Part shown: positions 10,334 through 21,083 of the stretch, in pieces | Numbering within the stretch: position 1 is the first letter of the stretch | Layout: every line of letters begins with the position of its first letter | NCBI GenBank assembly: GCA_021186555.1 | Contig: JAJKFL010000005.1 | Location: forward strand, 50,685,635 to 50,749,634 | Reading direction: 5' to 3' | Source: Reticulitermes speratus | Taxonomy: Eukaryota; Arthropoda; Insecta; Blattodea; Rhinotermitidae | Length of the DNA: 64,000 nt | The notes under the pieces: model-generated | What the model saw: only the letters and a program-made list of their open reading frames with translations | Database searches by the model: none | What the model was told of the DNA's origin: nothing | Program-made: the position numbers and the translations under genes

Positions 10334-10614
10334 CGGAGAGGAATATCCTACATACAATAAAAAGAAGAAAGGCTAACTGGATTGGTCACATCTTGCGCAG
10401 AAACTGCCTTCTGAAACACATGATTGAAGGAAAGTTAGAAGGAAGGATAGAAATGACGGGAAGACGAGGGAGAAGACGTAAGCAGCTGCTGGATGACCTT
10501 AAGGAAAAGAGAATATACTGGAAATTGAAAGAGGAAGCTCTAGATCGCACCCTGTGGAGAACTCGCTTTGGAAGAGGCTACGGACCTGTCGTAAGGCAGA
10601 CTACAGAATGAATG
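10334..10614 (+). mobile_element. LINE family 2, second copy, short
   Basis: It encodes the same C-terminal segment as 8.2-8.5 kb (RRNCLLKH, GRRGRRRKQLLDDLKE, LWRTRFGRGYGPVV) with few differences and ends in GAATGAATGAA. It is strongly 5'-truncated to about 280 bp. No convincing target duplication was found. Confidence 0.9.
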
Positions 10615-10744
10615 AACCCGTCTAGCCCTACTGCGAGCCAGTACATTGCTGTACAATGAAGCAGTACACACGAGACTTACAAATTCGTTGCGAGAATAGA
10701 GCATAAATTCATTGTGTATAATTTCGTAAAAATACCACTTTGAT

Positions 10745-10812
10745 TTTTTTTCTCGCGTTCGCAAAATCGCGAAAAAGCGACTACTGTCTTCGGCCATGCC
10801 TGTCCTTCCGCA
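10745..10812 (+). mobile_element. Fragment of the AGGCGCGTTCGC MITE family
   Basis: The sequence GCGTTCGCAAAATCGCGAAAAAGCGACTAC followed by CATGCCTGTCC matches the left end of the family at 24.1 kb. Only the first 70 bases remain. Confidence 0.7.
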
Positions 10813-11850
10813 TATATAAAGAGCGAGTCCCACCGGGCAAATTCTCATGAAATTTCGTATTTAGGATTTCTACTAAACTCTGTCTGCCACGTTATTTTGG
10901 GCCCAAATAAGACAAAAATAACGGACATACGTCTGTTTATGATCTGTCGCCATGACTGGTCTTTCTGGTCGAGACGCTGTGTTCTTTGTAAGACACGCAG
11001 TGAGGCAGAAGAAACAGTTGATCATAGAGAATGAAGGATAGTAGAATGTAAACGTTGATTATAGACGTTTTAGGAGATGTAGATCTAAATCTTTCCGGAT
11101 TGTGATGACTGTAAATCTGTTGCTAACGAACGGAGAAATATTATGTGTTTAAAATATATTTTGTTCTCTTCTGACAGTGTTCGCTAGTGACAGTAACAGA
11201 GCGGTAACACCAGACGTGTTACACACTGCGTACATTTTCTAACTTGTTTTATATAGGAACAAAATTTCGTGTAATCTAAGAAGAGAACAGAGTTTGAAGC
11301 ACCGAGCCTGTTAGTGTAGAGATAATTCGAAAGATGGCTTGAATGTAATACACGTCATCGGCTATCCTGACTGGAGGTTTTCAGGGATTTCCTTAGTCTC
11401 TGTAGGGAAATACGGGTATAGTAAGTACTGCATTAGGCCACGATCCTTTCCTTCCAGATCCTTTACAATTCATCAGTCATCATTTCGACGCTATATAGTC
11501 CGAGTTCCAGAGAACGTCGTTAAATTAACCAAAGTGTAGAACAGACTGAGGGGAATTTGGAGACGATTCTGGCTGGAATATTGGGCGTATTTGTGGCTCA
11601 CAAGAGAACACTGAAGAATGTGACATTACCGTTGTTACAAAGAAGATGTGTGTGTGTGTGGTGTGAGAGAAGGAGAGAGAGATTGGCGCCTGGAAGTCAT
11701 AACTTCAGGTCTTATTCCTGAGAACATTCCCAGTGAGAAATTTCCTATAAAATATCTTCAGGTGACAAGTTCTGACTGACTGTTTCATGAACGTTTCTGA
11801 GAATCTACCGCTATCTTCACGAAAGACTTGGTTCAACTTAAATTCGATTA
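10813..11850. other. Unassigned stretch
   Basis: No gene or family was recognised. A short TG run lies at 11,648-11,660. Confidence 0.5.
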
Positions 11851-12138
11851 GGAGGAAATTTACGAACTTTGGAATTTACGAACATTTAGGAGGAAATTTA
11901 CGAACATTTAGGAGAAATTTACGAACATTTAGGAGGAAATTTACGAACATTTAGGAGAAATTTACGAACATTTAGGAGGAAATTTACGAACATTTAGGAG
12001 GAAATTTACGAACATTTAGGAAGAAATTTACAACATTTAGGAGGAAATTTACGAACATTTAGGAAGAAATTTACGAAACATTTAGGAGGAAATTTTACGA
12101 ACATTTAGGAGAAATTTACGAACATTTAGGAGGAAATA
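11850..12138. repeat. 21-22 bp minisatellite, about 12 copies
   Basis: The unit AGGAGGAAATTTACGAACAT(TT) is repeated head to tail, with 21-bp variants that lack one G (AGGAGAAATTT) and a few single-base indels. Confidence 0.95.
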
Positions 12139-12159
12139 ATAACTTACTACTTTCTTCGT

Positions 12160-12330
12160 CCTCTGCCTAGAAATACCTTAAGTCATTTCGTTAGCAACGC
12201 TTCAGGGAACTTACCACTGCCATCTTCAGGGTTAGAAGTCTTCAAAGACGCTTCTGACAACAATATTAAAGTAGCAGTTCCCTACGAAACGTTGGTATCA
12301 TTCAAACAGACTGTACGGTGTCATGACAGA
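12160..12330. repeat. Decayed fold-back arms, GAAACGTCGGTAA subfamily
   Basis: CCATCTTCAGGGTT at about 12,220 on one side and ACGAAACGTTGGTATCATTC at about 12,285 on the other are the two halves of the subfamily core in opposed orientation, heavily altered. Confidence 0.45.
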
Positions 12331-12394
12331 CCGCATTTAAAAAACTACACCACTGTGAAAACATAAAGTCTTGGCCCAGCTTATTGGTGTAGCC

Positions 12395-12857
12395 CAGTGG
12401 TTCCCAAAGTGGGCGGTGGGATTACCGAGGTGGGCGCTAATAGGTACGAGAGGTGGAAGGGGCGCTGTTATTATCACAGGGGGGCGCTAGTAGACAAGTA
12501 GTGCATTTATTTTTATAATAAAATTCAAATAAAGTGATTTTTGTGTTAAAAGTAAAAAATTAACTAAATTTCTTATTATTTTTATTTATGAATCTTATTC
12601 AAGCACATATTATTTTTTTAATAAACTATTGCTATATGAATTATTGTTAATCATAAAAATATAATAAATTTTAATTCATTAATTAACACCTAAAACATTA
12701 AATTTAACTCGTATAATTTTATTTAAACGATTTTTTAAATATAAAATAAAAGTGGAAACAAAAGCGCATTTATGTTTTTTAAAAAAGGTAGGGGGGCGCT
12801 GTGGGTGTGTATATGGAACCAAGGGGGCGGTGGACTGAAAAAGTTTGGTTACCACTG
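12395..12857. mobile_element. hAT MITE, 463 bp
   Basis: Termini CAGTGGTTCCCAAAGT and (on the opposite strand) CAGTGGTAACCAAACT form imperfect inverted repeats. An exact 8-bp target duplication GTGTAGCC at 12387-12394 and 12858-12865 confirms hAT-type insertion. The interior has GGGGCGCT motifs near both ends and an AT-rich, non-coding core, so it is non-autonomous. Confidence 0.95.
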
Positions 12858-12865
12858 GTGTAGCC

Positions 12866-13225
12866 GATATCATTTCATATGATCTTCACGTATATTAAGT
12901 AGACGTCGGCTGAAGCACCGATGAGTGTTCTCTGTCTGGCGCCATGTAACATGTTAATTACATGCCTGTAGCTTCGTCATCTGAAGTAAGTCCGGTTAAC
13001 ATAACCTATGTAGAGGTGGCGTGAAGATGCACGCTTTCATGTAATGAAGACGTAAGACCTGGTGTAGTTTATTATGTGACGTGGTTTGGATCATAAACAA
13101 ATAGTAATACCCTTAAGATGGAGGCAGCCAAACTGTACGGTGTCATATCTCAGAAGAAGGCGTTGTTCATTATCACCATCGTGAGAACTTCAAATACCAC
13201 AAAGTTTACTCCGTTCGTGTGCTTA
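12866..13225. other. Unassigned stretch
   Basis: Nothing recognised. Confidence 0.5.
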
Positions 13226-13335
13226 ATTAAGCACTAGGCCATGAAGACGTAAGTGGACTGGGAGACAGCTCCACGCATTCCTAACCTAGGCGATATATGG
13301 AGGTGATTGATCAGCCTCACGTCCGGGCTGTGTTG
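13226..13335 (-). mobile_element. SINE family D body fragment
   Basis: The minus strand carries GTTAGGAATGCGTGGAGCTGT, matching the family D body. Confidence 0.45.
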
Positions 13336-13810
13336 AGGACCCACTGGACGCATTGTCTGTGGGGATAGGTGGGCACCAGGTGGACTCTAGATGCGGTGGT
13401 GAAGAGGGAAATGGGTTTGACTGTAAGTCACTCTTGCTTGTGGAAGTTTTTAAGTTTGGTCTGTGGACGTGATGTGTTTTGGTGGTCGTATTGTGACGTC
13501 CTGCGTTAGCTAAGGTCCATTCCATCACTTAATATGGAATATAAAGACGCCCTTAAGTGAAGGTGGAGGTAGAACCCTATAATTCCGACAGATGCCGACA
13601 GCTTTACTAAGCAGCCTGTTAGCATTCATGGCAGCGTGTCCACTCCCCACTCCCTTTCCACTAAGTCACTCGTGACTTTTACGTATCAGGTACTCCAGTG
13701 AGCATCCAAGCTGCCGATTTTTATGTATCATTCATAAAACTTGGTCCAGGAATGTTACTACTAATGGTGACGTGCTTAATGCGCCTGTGAGGAAGTTGTC
13801 CGTGTGATGA
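13336..13810. other. Unassigned stretch
   Basis: Nothing recognised. Confidence 0.5.
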
Positions 13811-13814
13811 ATTA

Positions 13815-13935
13815 AGCATCATGTCATGATGACGTATGCGGAATTGGAGGTATAGCTCCACACATTCTTAACCTTGGCCGCATCACCCTCGGTGAGTCAT
13901 ACAATAGGAGGCTGATGAGTGCAGAGTATTTGATC
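13815..13935 (-). mobile_element. SINE family D body fragment
   Basis: The minus strand carries GGTTAAGAATGTGTGGAGCT, the same body block as at 63.4 kb, without a recognisable head. Confidence 0.45.
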
Positions 13936-14166
13936 AGTAGTGGATCTGTTACGTCGAAATCCACAGTGATAATCCACAATAATTTTTTTGTGTACGTGGA
14001 GTTCACCTTGTGATAAGAATGTTGGATAACATTTTGTGTATGTAGTTGTTAACAGTGATATGCCTGATAATTACTGCTGTCAGTTTTATCACCCTTCGTA
14101 TTAACAATACATAATAGACTCCTTCCACTGTTCAGGCAATTTTTCATTATTCCAAATATAATTAAG

Positions 14167-14568
14167 GTCGACCTCGGTGGACTGGTGGTTAGCGTGCTCG
14201 CCACTGGACCCAAGGTTCTCGGGTTCGATCCCGATTCGATGGATTTTTAAGGGTGATAAAAATCCGGAGCACCACTTCCTTCGGAGGGGAAGTAAAGCCG
14301 TCGGTCCCATGTCGTAGATTTACGGCATGTAAAAGAACCTTACGGGCATGAATATAAATGTTTCGTAAACAAAATTCAACGGCCATTTCTCACCCAAGTC
14401 TCCTGACTGCCTGCCAGATGGCTCTGGCTGTCACATCAGGATTGAGTTGAACAGCGTGGCCAGTCGGCTGGTCTCCGAACTGCTACAAATGCACAGACCA
14501 CGTAACCTCGGAAAGAGGAGGCCCAAGCCCATATAGGGCTGTTGAGGCATGGTTATTATTATTATTAT
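14167..14568 (+). mobile_element. SINE family C, full length (402 bp)
   Basis: A tRNA-like head (GTCGACCTCGGTGGACTGG, TGGTTAGCGTGC, box B GGGTTCGATCCCG) is followed by a body with AATCCGGAGCACCACTTCC, GTCTCCTGACTGCCTGCC and GAGGCCCAAGCCCATATAGG, and a (TTA)n tail. The target duplication AAATATAATTAAG lies at 14154-14166 and 14569-14581. The last body block is shared with SINE family B, which suggests a common 3' domain. Confidence 0.95.
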
Positions 14569-14786
14569 AAATATAATTAAGAGTTTTATGTATTTCAGAA
14601 CGTGCTATTTTACGTTCTCCTTGGATTATTCCTATCGATATTTGATAACTACATGGCGATTTATATATCTGAACTTCTGAATAGCACTTTGAATAGCACT
14701 TGAATAGCACTTTGAATAGCACTTTGCCAAGATACTAGCAGTTCGGCTGCTTGTATTTCATCACCAACCCCATGCACATCCAGTAA

Positions 14787-14975
14787 CAGCCGGTAGTGAC
14801 TAGGCTACGGGCTGGACGGTCATGGGTTAGAATCCCGGCAGGTTTTTCCCTTCAAAAAGTCCACCCAGCGTCCTATTTCGGTACCGGTATTCTTTTCCGG
14901 GGATAGAAGCGGCCGGGGCGGGAGTCTGATCACTCACCACCATATAGCGCCGAGCTTGAGAATGAGTGCAGGTAT
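14787..14975 (+). mobile_element. SINE family D, copy 2
   Basis: The head CGGTAGTGACTAGGCTACGG and box B GGTTAGAATCCCGG are followed by the family body (CTCACCACCATATAGCG, GCCGAGCTTGAGAATGAG). Confidence 0.65.
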
Positions 14976-15575
14976 GTCTACTTTCACTGTATTACTTCGC
15001 TGCGTGGACAGGGAAAACTTTGCCTCTGCATCCAATAGTTGACAAGTGATTTCTCCACCTGCTGAAATTACTGTGGCAATCTGCAAGCAACTCACCCTTC
15101 TCTTCGTTTGTTAAGTCACGTCTAGGCTCGTTACGCTTCTGAAATTCAATTACGATACGCGTAACGAGTTATTCTTTTTTAAGAGAGGCTTCGTAGTGTG
15201 TGCCACGGGCCATCTCCGCTTCCAGCCGGCCACCAGGCGATCGACATGGGATATGCGTTACGTAGAATTAATGGTCACTGTTTCATGTGCCAACATTGTA
15301 GTTTGATTGATGCTTTCAGCCACAGTGATTAAACGCGCTGTGCCTTACCAATTGAAGGTTTGCTGTTGACAGGTTAGCATCAGTGAATGATTGTTCCAAC
15401 ATTCACACGCGAATATTAATTCAGCCGTTAGCCTAGGGATGACTTTTTTCATACATTCAATTTATTTCGTGTACACATTCGCCCCAAGCCACGTGCTGCC
15501 ACTTGTTCTGTTTACTGCACCTGGGAGCCTTTTATGAGTGTGATGAGAGTATTTGGATTTAAGAGGGAGGAAGTG
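14976..15575. other. Unassigned stretch
   Basis: Nothing recognised. Confidence 0.5.
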
Positions 15576-16141
15576 ACGGGGGGTTGAACGATTTGCACAG
15601 CGAGGGGAGGCTGGAGAGATTTGCACAGCGAGGGGAGGCTGGAGAGATTCGCACAGTTAACGGGAGGCTGGAGAGATTTGCACAGCGAGGGGAGGCTGGA
15701 GAGATTCGCACAGTTAACGGGAGGCTGGAGAGATTTGCACAGCGAGGGGAGGCTGGAGAGATTCGCACAGTTAACGGGAGGCTGGAGAGATTTGCACAGC
15801 GAGGGGAGGCTGGATGGATTTGCACAGTGACGGGAGGCTGGAGAGATTTGCACAGTGACGGGAGGCTGCAGAGGTTTGCACAGTGACGGGAGGCTGGAGA
15901 GATTTGCACAGTGACGGGAGGCTGGAGAGGTTTGCACAGTGACGGGAGGCTGGAGGTTTGCACAGTGACGGGAGGCTGGAGAGTTTGCACAGTGACGGGA
16001 GGCTGGAGAGGATGTGCACAGTGACGGGAGGCTGGAGAGTTGTGCACAGTGACGGGAGGCTGGAGAGGTGTGCACAGTGACGGGAGGCTGGAGAGATGTG
16101 CACAGTGACGGGAGGCTGGAGAGATGTGCACAGTGACGGGC
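15576..16141. repeat. 28-bp minisatellite, about 20 copies
   Basis: GCACAG recurs at 15595, 15623, 15651 and onward in 26-29 bp steps, with the core GGGAGGCTGGAGAGATTT. At about 15,600-15,810 two variants (GCGAGG and GTTAACG) alternate, giving a 56-bp higher-order unit; further on the variant GTGACG is uniform. Long frames on both strands arise only because the unit lacks stop codons. Confidence 0.97.
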
Positions 16142-16950
16142 TTCGTAATTCACGGCCTTCGTCGAACATTCAATGAATTCGGCGCAGCGGGATATTTCAG
16201 TTAAAAGGACTATAAATGATGAAATCAGTGACGATTAGGTCAGTAAGACATGTAGCACAAATGGGATAAATGATAAATGTATACAAAACCATAGTCGGAA
16301 ACATGGAGGTAAGAGAACGCGTGGAGCGCCTAGGCGTAGGCGGAACGATAATACTAAACTGATAGTCGAATGCGATGTGAGGCTCTGGATTGGATTCGTG
16401 TGGCTCATCACGACCAGTGTCAGGCTCTTATAAACACGGTAATGAATTTTCGCGTTCCACAGAATTCAGAGAAGTTTTTGGCCTTCTGGATTACTATTGG
16501 TTATTGAAGAAGGGTTCCTCTTCATGGAGTTATTTGGTGGGAGCTGTATATGTGACCATGCAGTGTGTAATGTGCAGTGAAACTGTCTTTACAACAATAC
16601 AGCCAACATTGAGGCGCGTTTGCCTGACCATTGTTGCAATGGAAACGCAACAGTACGCCCGCTTTGTATTGTTAATCTACATGTAGCTGTGAACAGCATA
16701 AAAGTGTTCAGTGTGGCCGTGCAAATTCAACAATGGGTTCCTTATGCACTGTTTCCGAAGTACAAAATATTTCTTACTGCTGTCAACAATACTCGTATAA
16801 ACCTACTCAGGTGTTCATGTAAAGTGACCGATATATCTGTTCGACTTTAACCAGATTAGGAGTTTCTCCACAGATTTTCGTGGAAGTCCCCAATATCAAA
16901 TTTCACTCAAAATGCGTCGAATGAGAGCCGCGCTGATACATGCGAGCACA
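16142..16950. other. Unassigned stretch
   Basis: No convincing gene. Open frames at 16.4-16.85 kb have no recognisable domain. Confidence 0.5.
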
Positions 16951-16952
16951 CA

Positions 16953-17017
16953 GACGGACGGACGACATGACGAAGGCAATAGGCGCTTTTCGCTACTTAC
17001 GTGACAGCGCCTAAAAA
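16953..17017 (-). mobile_element. Fragment of the AGGCGCGTTCGC MITE family
   Basis: The minus strand reads TTAGGCGCTGTCACGTAAG, then CGAAAAGCGCCTATTGCCTT and CGTCATGTCGTCC, matching the left end of the family. Confidence 0.65.
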
Positions 17018-18787
17018 AGATTTGTTTCTGCTTCAACACAAAACATTTAACGTCTCAAAGAACTGTTGAATATTTATTATTATTATTATTATCTTTTTCT
17101 CTTCGCTTTCCCTCCCCCAACGTTGAGCTAATAGTCGTTTCCTTCATTCTACTGTATTATCATTTTCTGTTTTCTCTTACATGGCGTTTGCTTTCCTTGA
17201 TTGTTTATTACCAATACAGTTAATTTTTTCAACCCTGAAATGCTTGTGAGTAATACTTAAGAATTATTAACGTCACAGTAACGCAGAGCGTCCCCTGTCG
17301 AGTGTTCATTAGGATACTATTACTGTGCAGTATAATAATCGCACTTACTATACCGTAAGCACATTGTGTGGTCAAAACTTTTTTTATACTAAGGCACATG
17401 GTACCTGCAGTAGCTGTTGGTCACATATTGCTGCAGCCTCAGTTTCGTTCGTATGGGTTACTGCATAGCCACTGACTTCGCAGCAGCAATTGGATATGCT
17501 GTAGTAGGTTGTTCTGCCTCTCGGAACTGACCGCACAAGTAGCTTAGACAAACAAGCCCTAGAGGTCATCGCCTTGTTTGTAAATTCTTTGAATTGTAAA
17601 ATTCGAGTGGCTCCCGGAGGAACGATCGGTTCCTTCGGACAGAAGACAGAGTGGTCGCTCTGTGTGGCACCTGTCTGCTGTTTATAAAGTTGAAAGGTAG
17701 TGCAGAAGACATTTGCAGTATGCGTGTGGGTAAGAAGAAGAATGCGAAGAAGTGGTGGAGGTAGAAACACCTCTTATATAAGCGTTATGTACAGAAAATG
17801 AGATACGAAACCCGTCTTGCGTGTGTGTTATTGGTCCATATTTTATCTCAGAGCTATCGTTTGGTAGTTCCCCGCTGCTCCGCCGTGCGCGCGCGCGTGT
17901 GTGGGCGGTCTGTTGAGTGGGTTACGTTAATACAATAAACGAGTCGACAGGAAGTGGTAGCTGATATTTGTCAGATAAAATAATGATGCTGTATGTTACT
18001 CGTTTTCTTCAAGTCAGCCCTTTATCGGATTCTTGTTCTAGGAGAAACCCATAGTAATACTGTGTGAAAAAAGTTCATTTGACACTCCCGTTACCTATTT
18101 AGGGACCCCTTTGTATCAAGACCAAACAAAAAAGAACGAATTTTTTCTGATTTAAGTCAGAAATTTTTCAAATCCTAATGAGGTGTTTCATGGCACGTTC
18201 GTACTTTTGTAAGATAAAACGTATTCAAAGTATGTTACAAAGTTGTACTTGGAATTTTTTTAAATGGCCTTGAGTACTTAAAGCATTTCAGCCATTTTAT
18301 CGGATATTTCATGTGTTCTTGTCTCTTTTAACAGTACCTGAAGCTGTTTTAATATGACGCTTATTTTTTTCTTGTTCTTCTTCATCCCAATAAAACCGTT
18401 TTATTGCAAATGTTGCAGGTTCGTTGACTTGTTAATGTAAACGCAAATTGTTTGTGTTCTTGTAACCTCGTTAAATTCTGCTGTTTGACTTCTATAAATA
18501 GTGACTGGGAGGGCTGAGTGTCAAATACGTATTGATGGCAAGCAGGTCTGGCTACCGAGATACGTTCCTGGAATTTATAACATAGACTGGGCTTCCGTTT
18601 TGCAGCCCATAAGTTGCAATAAACTTCCCTGTCGATGCATTAATTTCGAATTTGTTCCCAATTTTGTAATTGTTTATTCCGTGCATTTTGATTGAATTAA
18701 ATTGTTCATTCAGCATTCCAACAAATCCACCTTTGATATATACAAATACAATACTAGTATATAACAGATTACAAAACTAATTCATGT
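17018..18787. other. Unassigned stretch
   Basis: An (ATT)n run at 17,071-17,090 and a (GC)n/(GT)n run at about 17,887-17,903 are the only structured pieces. No gene was seen. Confidence 0.5.
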
Positions 18788-18789
18788 TA

Positions 18790-18970
18790 CAGTAGAACCC
18801 GCTTATAACGACATCGGTTTATACGACACCTGGCTTATACATCAGATATTCTGTGGTACCAATTAATTCTTCACCGTTAACCATAACATTATACTCCTCG
18901 GTTATAACGACACTCGTTATAACGACACAAAATATTCAGTCCCTTTTATGACGTTATAACCGAATTCGAC
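18790..18970. mobile_element. pogo/Tigger-like MITE, copy 1
   Basis: It starts after TA with CAGTAGAACCCGCTTATAACG and ends GTTATAACCGAATTCGACT, near-inverted termini. Internal repeats of GTTATAACGACAC occur. A second copy lies at 25.4 kb. Confidence 0.75.
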
Positions 18971-18973
18971 TTT

Positions 18974-19138
18974 ATATTACAGTATTGTTGCAGCTAATGT
19001 AAACCATGTAGGTTTCACAAATTGTGATTAAAATAGTATTTTTAAAAGTGTAATATATTATAAATAAAACTAATATTTATTACGGCGTGTTCATTAAACC
19101 CACACGGTTTACATTAGCTGAAAGAATACTGTAATATG
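18974..19138. mobile_element. Short TIR MITE, about 165 bp
   Basis: ATATTACAGTATT plus CAGCTAATGTAAACC at the left is mirrored by GGTTTACATTAGCTG plus AATACTGTAATAT at the right (32-bp imperfect termini). TA dinucleotides at the ends fit a Tc1/mariner-type target. It abuts the pogo-like MITE on its left and is the target of the fold-back on its right. Confidence 0.8.
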
Positions 19139-19242
19139 TTGTATTTAATATTGTTTTCACCGTGCATCTCGTATATATCAAACCAAGAACCAACTAGATG
19201 CACAATCACTATTAAAAAAACTTTAATAGTAGTATTACATTA

Positions 19243-19286
19243 AACCCGACATGTTTCGGTCAGGTACCTGACCATCTTCAGGGGTA
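19243..19286 (-). ncRNA. Hammerhead-ribozyme-like motif, left arm
   Basis: Minus strand: ACCC, CTGAAGA, stem II GGTCAGG-TA-CCTGACC, GAA, ACATGU, C, GGGT. Stem I is ACCC/GGGT, stem III is AC/GU and the cleavage triplet is GUC. All invariant core bases are present. Confidence 0.7.
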
Positions 19287-19436
19287 CACTACATTAAAAT
19301 GTTATGTCCATATGTAAAACACACTTGAAATGTGAGCATATAAACTGTGTTTTATAAAAACATCAAACACGACTAGACTTTATATGCTCACATCTAAGTG
19401 TGTTTTACATATGGACATAACATTTTAATGTAGTGT

Positions 19437-19478
19437 ACCCCTGAAGATGGTCAGGTACCTGACCGAAACATGTCGGGT
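19437..19478 (+). ncRNA. Hammerhead-ribozyme-like motif, right arm
   Basis: ACCC (19437-19440), CTGAAGA (19441-19447), stem II GGTCAGG/CCTGACC, GAAA (19465-19468), stem III AC/GU, predicted cleavage after C19474, then GGGT. It is identical in core to the left arm. Confidence 0.72.
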
Positions 19479-19559
19479 TTAATGTAGTACTACTATTAAA
19501 GTTTTTTTAATAGTGATTGTGCATCTAGTTGGTTCTTTGTTTGATATACTGTAATATGA

Positions 19560-19731
19560 TATGAATTACTTTTGTAATGTATTATATTTTAGTAAGTTTT
19601 GAATCTTGGTGTACAGCTCTCTGAGAATGGCGTGACGTCAAAACATGTAGCAGCGATATAATACTGTATTTGTGTATGTTACAGGTGCATTTGTTGGTGT
19701 CGTGAATGAACTATTTGATTGTTCAAGTTTG
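19560..19731 (+). mobile_element. Single hammerhead-type unit, decayed
   Basis: CTGAGAATGGCGTGACGTC then AAAACATGTA at 19,621 onward is a mutated core (G8 to A, G12 to A). The family box GTGCATTTGTTGGT follows at about 19,685. This copy is not part of an inverted pair. Confidence 0.5.
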
Positions 19732-19810
19732 GTGAACTTCTTTAGTATAATTGATTATTTCTACCAACAAATGCACCAAGACAAATTTGTCACTGTTTTC
19801 TTTATTGAAA

Positions 19811-19860
19811 GAGTGCCCCAATACGTATTTCGGCAATTATATTGCCATCATCAGGGCACG
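19811..19860 (-). ncRNA. Hammerhead-ribozyme-like motif, left arm
   Basis: Minus strand: GTGCC, CTGATGA, stem II GGCAATATAATTGCC, GAA, ATACGTAU, U, GGGGCAC. Stem I pairs GTGCC with GGCAC after a two-base offset, so its geometry is less clean than in other copies. Confidence 0.55.
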
Positions 19861-20139
19861 ACAGACCACGCAGACGCGAAGGAAGGAGGTCCTACCTAAC
19901 AGCAAAACACACACACAGATAACTGGAATACACACCGGAAAATAGGACCACGCTGCCAAAGTACACTACAGCAAGTAGTTTATATATACCACTCGATTTT
20001 ACTGTTAATTTTAATAACTTTTACCAACTCAACAATACCACTAATTATACAAATTTTATGAAGTGGTAATAACAAATATTGACTCACTGTTATGACGTAA
20101 CTTAATAATTGGTCTATGTAACAACTCATTTAAAAAAAA

Positions 20140-20184
20140 CCCTGATGATGGCAATATAATTGCCGAAATGCGTATTGGGGCGCT
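20140..20184 (+). ncRNA. Hammerhead-ribozyme-like motif, right arm
   Basis: CTGATGA (20142-20148), stem II GGCAATATAATTGCC, GAAA (20165-20168), ATGCGTAT, U, GGGGCGC. The 5' strand of stem I is replaced by an A-run, so this copy is probably inactive. Confidence 0.5.
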
Positions 20185-20290
20185 CTTTCAATAAAGAAAA
20201 CAGTGACAAACTTGTCTTGGTGCATTTGTTGGTAGAAATAATCAATTATACAAAGATGCACGGTGATTATAAAGTGAAGTTCTTTAGTAT

Positions 20291-20611
20291 CATTATAGCA
20301 AACATTTTTTGGGCATTGTGCGTTGGTTGGCAGGCCTATATGAAAATATAAGATCTTTCGCAAACTGTTCTGCTTCCATCTTCAGGTACAAGAAAATACC
20401 TGTAATCTGTTAGGTACAGGTTGAGCTAACTCTATGTGGTACCAAGTGCTGTTCCATGAGAACATAGGGGGCAGAGGAGGTACACCTCCATATATTCTAA
20501 AACTTGGCGTCAGTTTCATAGCATGGCACTTCGTCTCCAAGAAAAATAGTATCGGGTGTTTATTGCATAAGCATCTGGTTGGCCTGCAGAGCAGGTCACA
20601 GGAAGGCGGGG
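20291..20611. other. Unassigned stretch
   Basis: A decayed hammerhead-type arm (minus strand CCTGAAGATGGAAGCAG near 20,385) is the only recognisable item. Confidence 0.4.
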
Positions 20612-21083
20612 AAATATTAGCTTCGTCTCTCCGTCCGTCTTTCCGCGTCTAGCTGTCCGCATGGAACAACTCGCCTCCCACTGGACGGATTTTCATGAAA
20701 TTTGACATGTGAGTATTTTTAGAAAATCTGTCGAGGAAATTCAAGTTTGATTAACATCTGACAAGAATAACATGTACTTTACATGAATGTGTGTGTACAT
20801 TTACGAAAATATTTCTCTGAATTCTTCTTGGAATGAGAAATTTTCAGACAAACGTTCTACAGGAAATCAAAACACCCATTTTATATTCAATAACCTTTTC
20901 CGAAAATCGTGCCGTTTATGAGATAATGTGGAAAAATATGGTACAGCCAGACAGACCACAGATGACAATATAATACGGCGCATGCGCTTTGATTGCCGGA
21001 TAACTAAGGCTACAGACACATACACTCAGAAGATGTAATACTTATTTCTTTTCCACGGCAACAATGGTTACGCGAACGCGCCT
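20612..21083 (+). mobile_element. AGGCGCGTTCGC MITE family, copy 1 (left end lost)
   Basis: From CTTCGTCTCTCCGTCC through GGATTTTCATGAAATTTG to the right terminus GTTACGCGAACGCGCCT it matches copies at 23.0, 24.2 and 41.0 kb. The left inverted terminus is missing. No coding frame is conserved between copies. Confidence 0.8.

Larger units (their letters stand above)
19139..19545. mobile_element. Fold-back hammerhead element, 407 bp, with target duplication
   Basis: Two copies of one unit lie in opposed orientation around a short centre at about 19,340-19,370. The left outer end has TTCACCGTGCATCTCG; the right arm ends GTGCATCTAGTTGGTTCTT. Each arm has an intact ribozyme-like core. A 13-bp target duplication ATACTGTAATATG is at 19126-19138 and 19546-19558, showing that the inverted pair inserted as a unit into the end of the preceding MITE. 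The right arm is the shorter. Confidence 0.88.
19749..20273. mobile_element. Fold-back hammerhead element with 17-bp target duplication
   Basis: Inverted arms of about 110 bp carry GTTGGTAGAAATAATCAA and the ribozyme-like core. The right end extends to ATGCACGGTGATTATAAA; the left arm is shorter. The duplication GTGAA(C/G)TTCTTTAGTAT lies at 19732-19748 and 20274-20290, with one mismatch. The interior of about 290 bp has no open reading frame of note. Confidence 0.88.

Noticed and set aside
15512-16169. Long open frames (up to 213 codons) on both strands
   Set aside because: They lie wholly in the 28-bp minisatellite, are open in several frames at once, and encode only the repeated unit.
17384-17770. 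A 128-codon minus-strand frame
   Set aside because: No domain, no splice context, no start context; composition is like the surrounding non-coding DNA.
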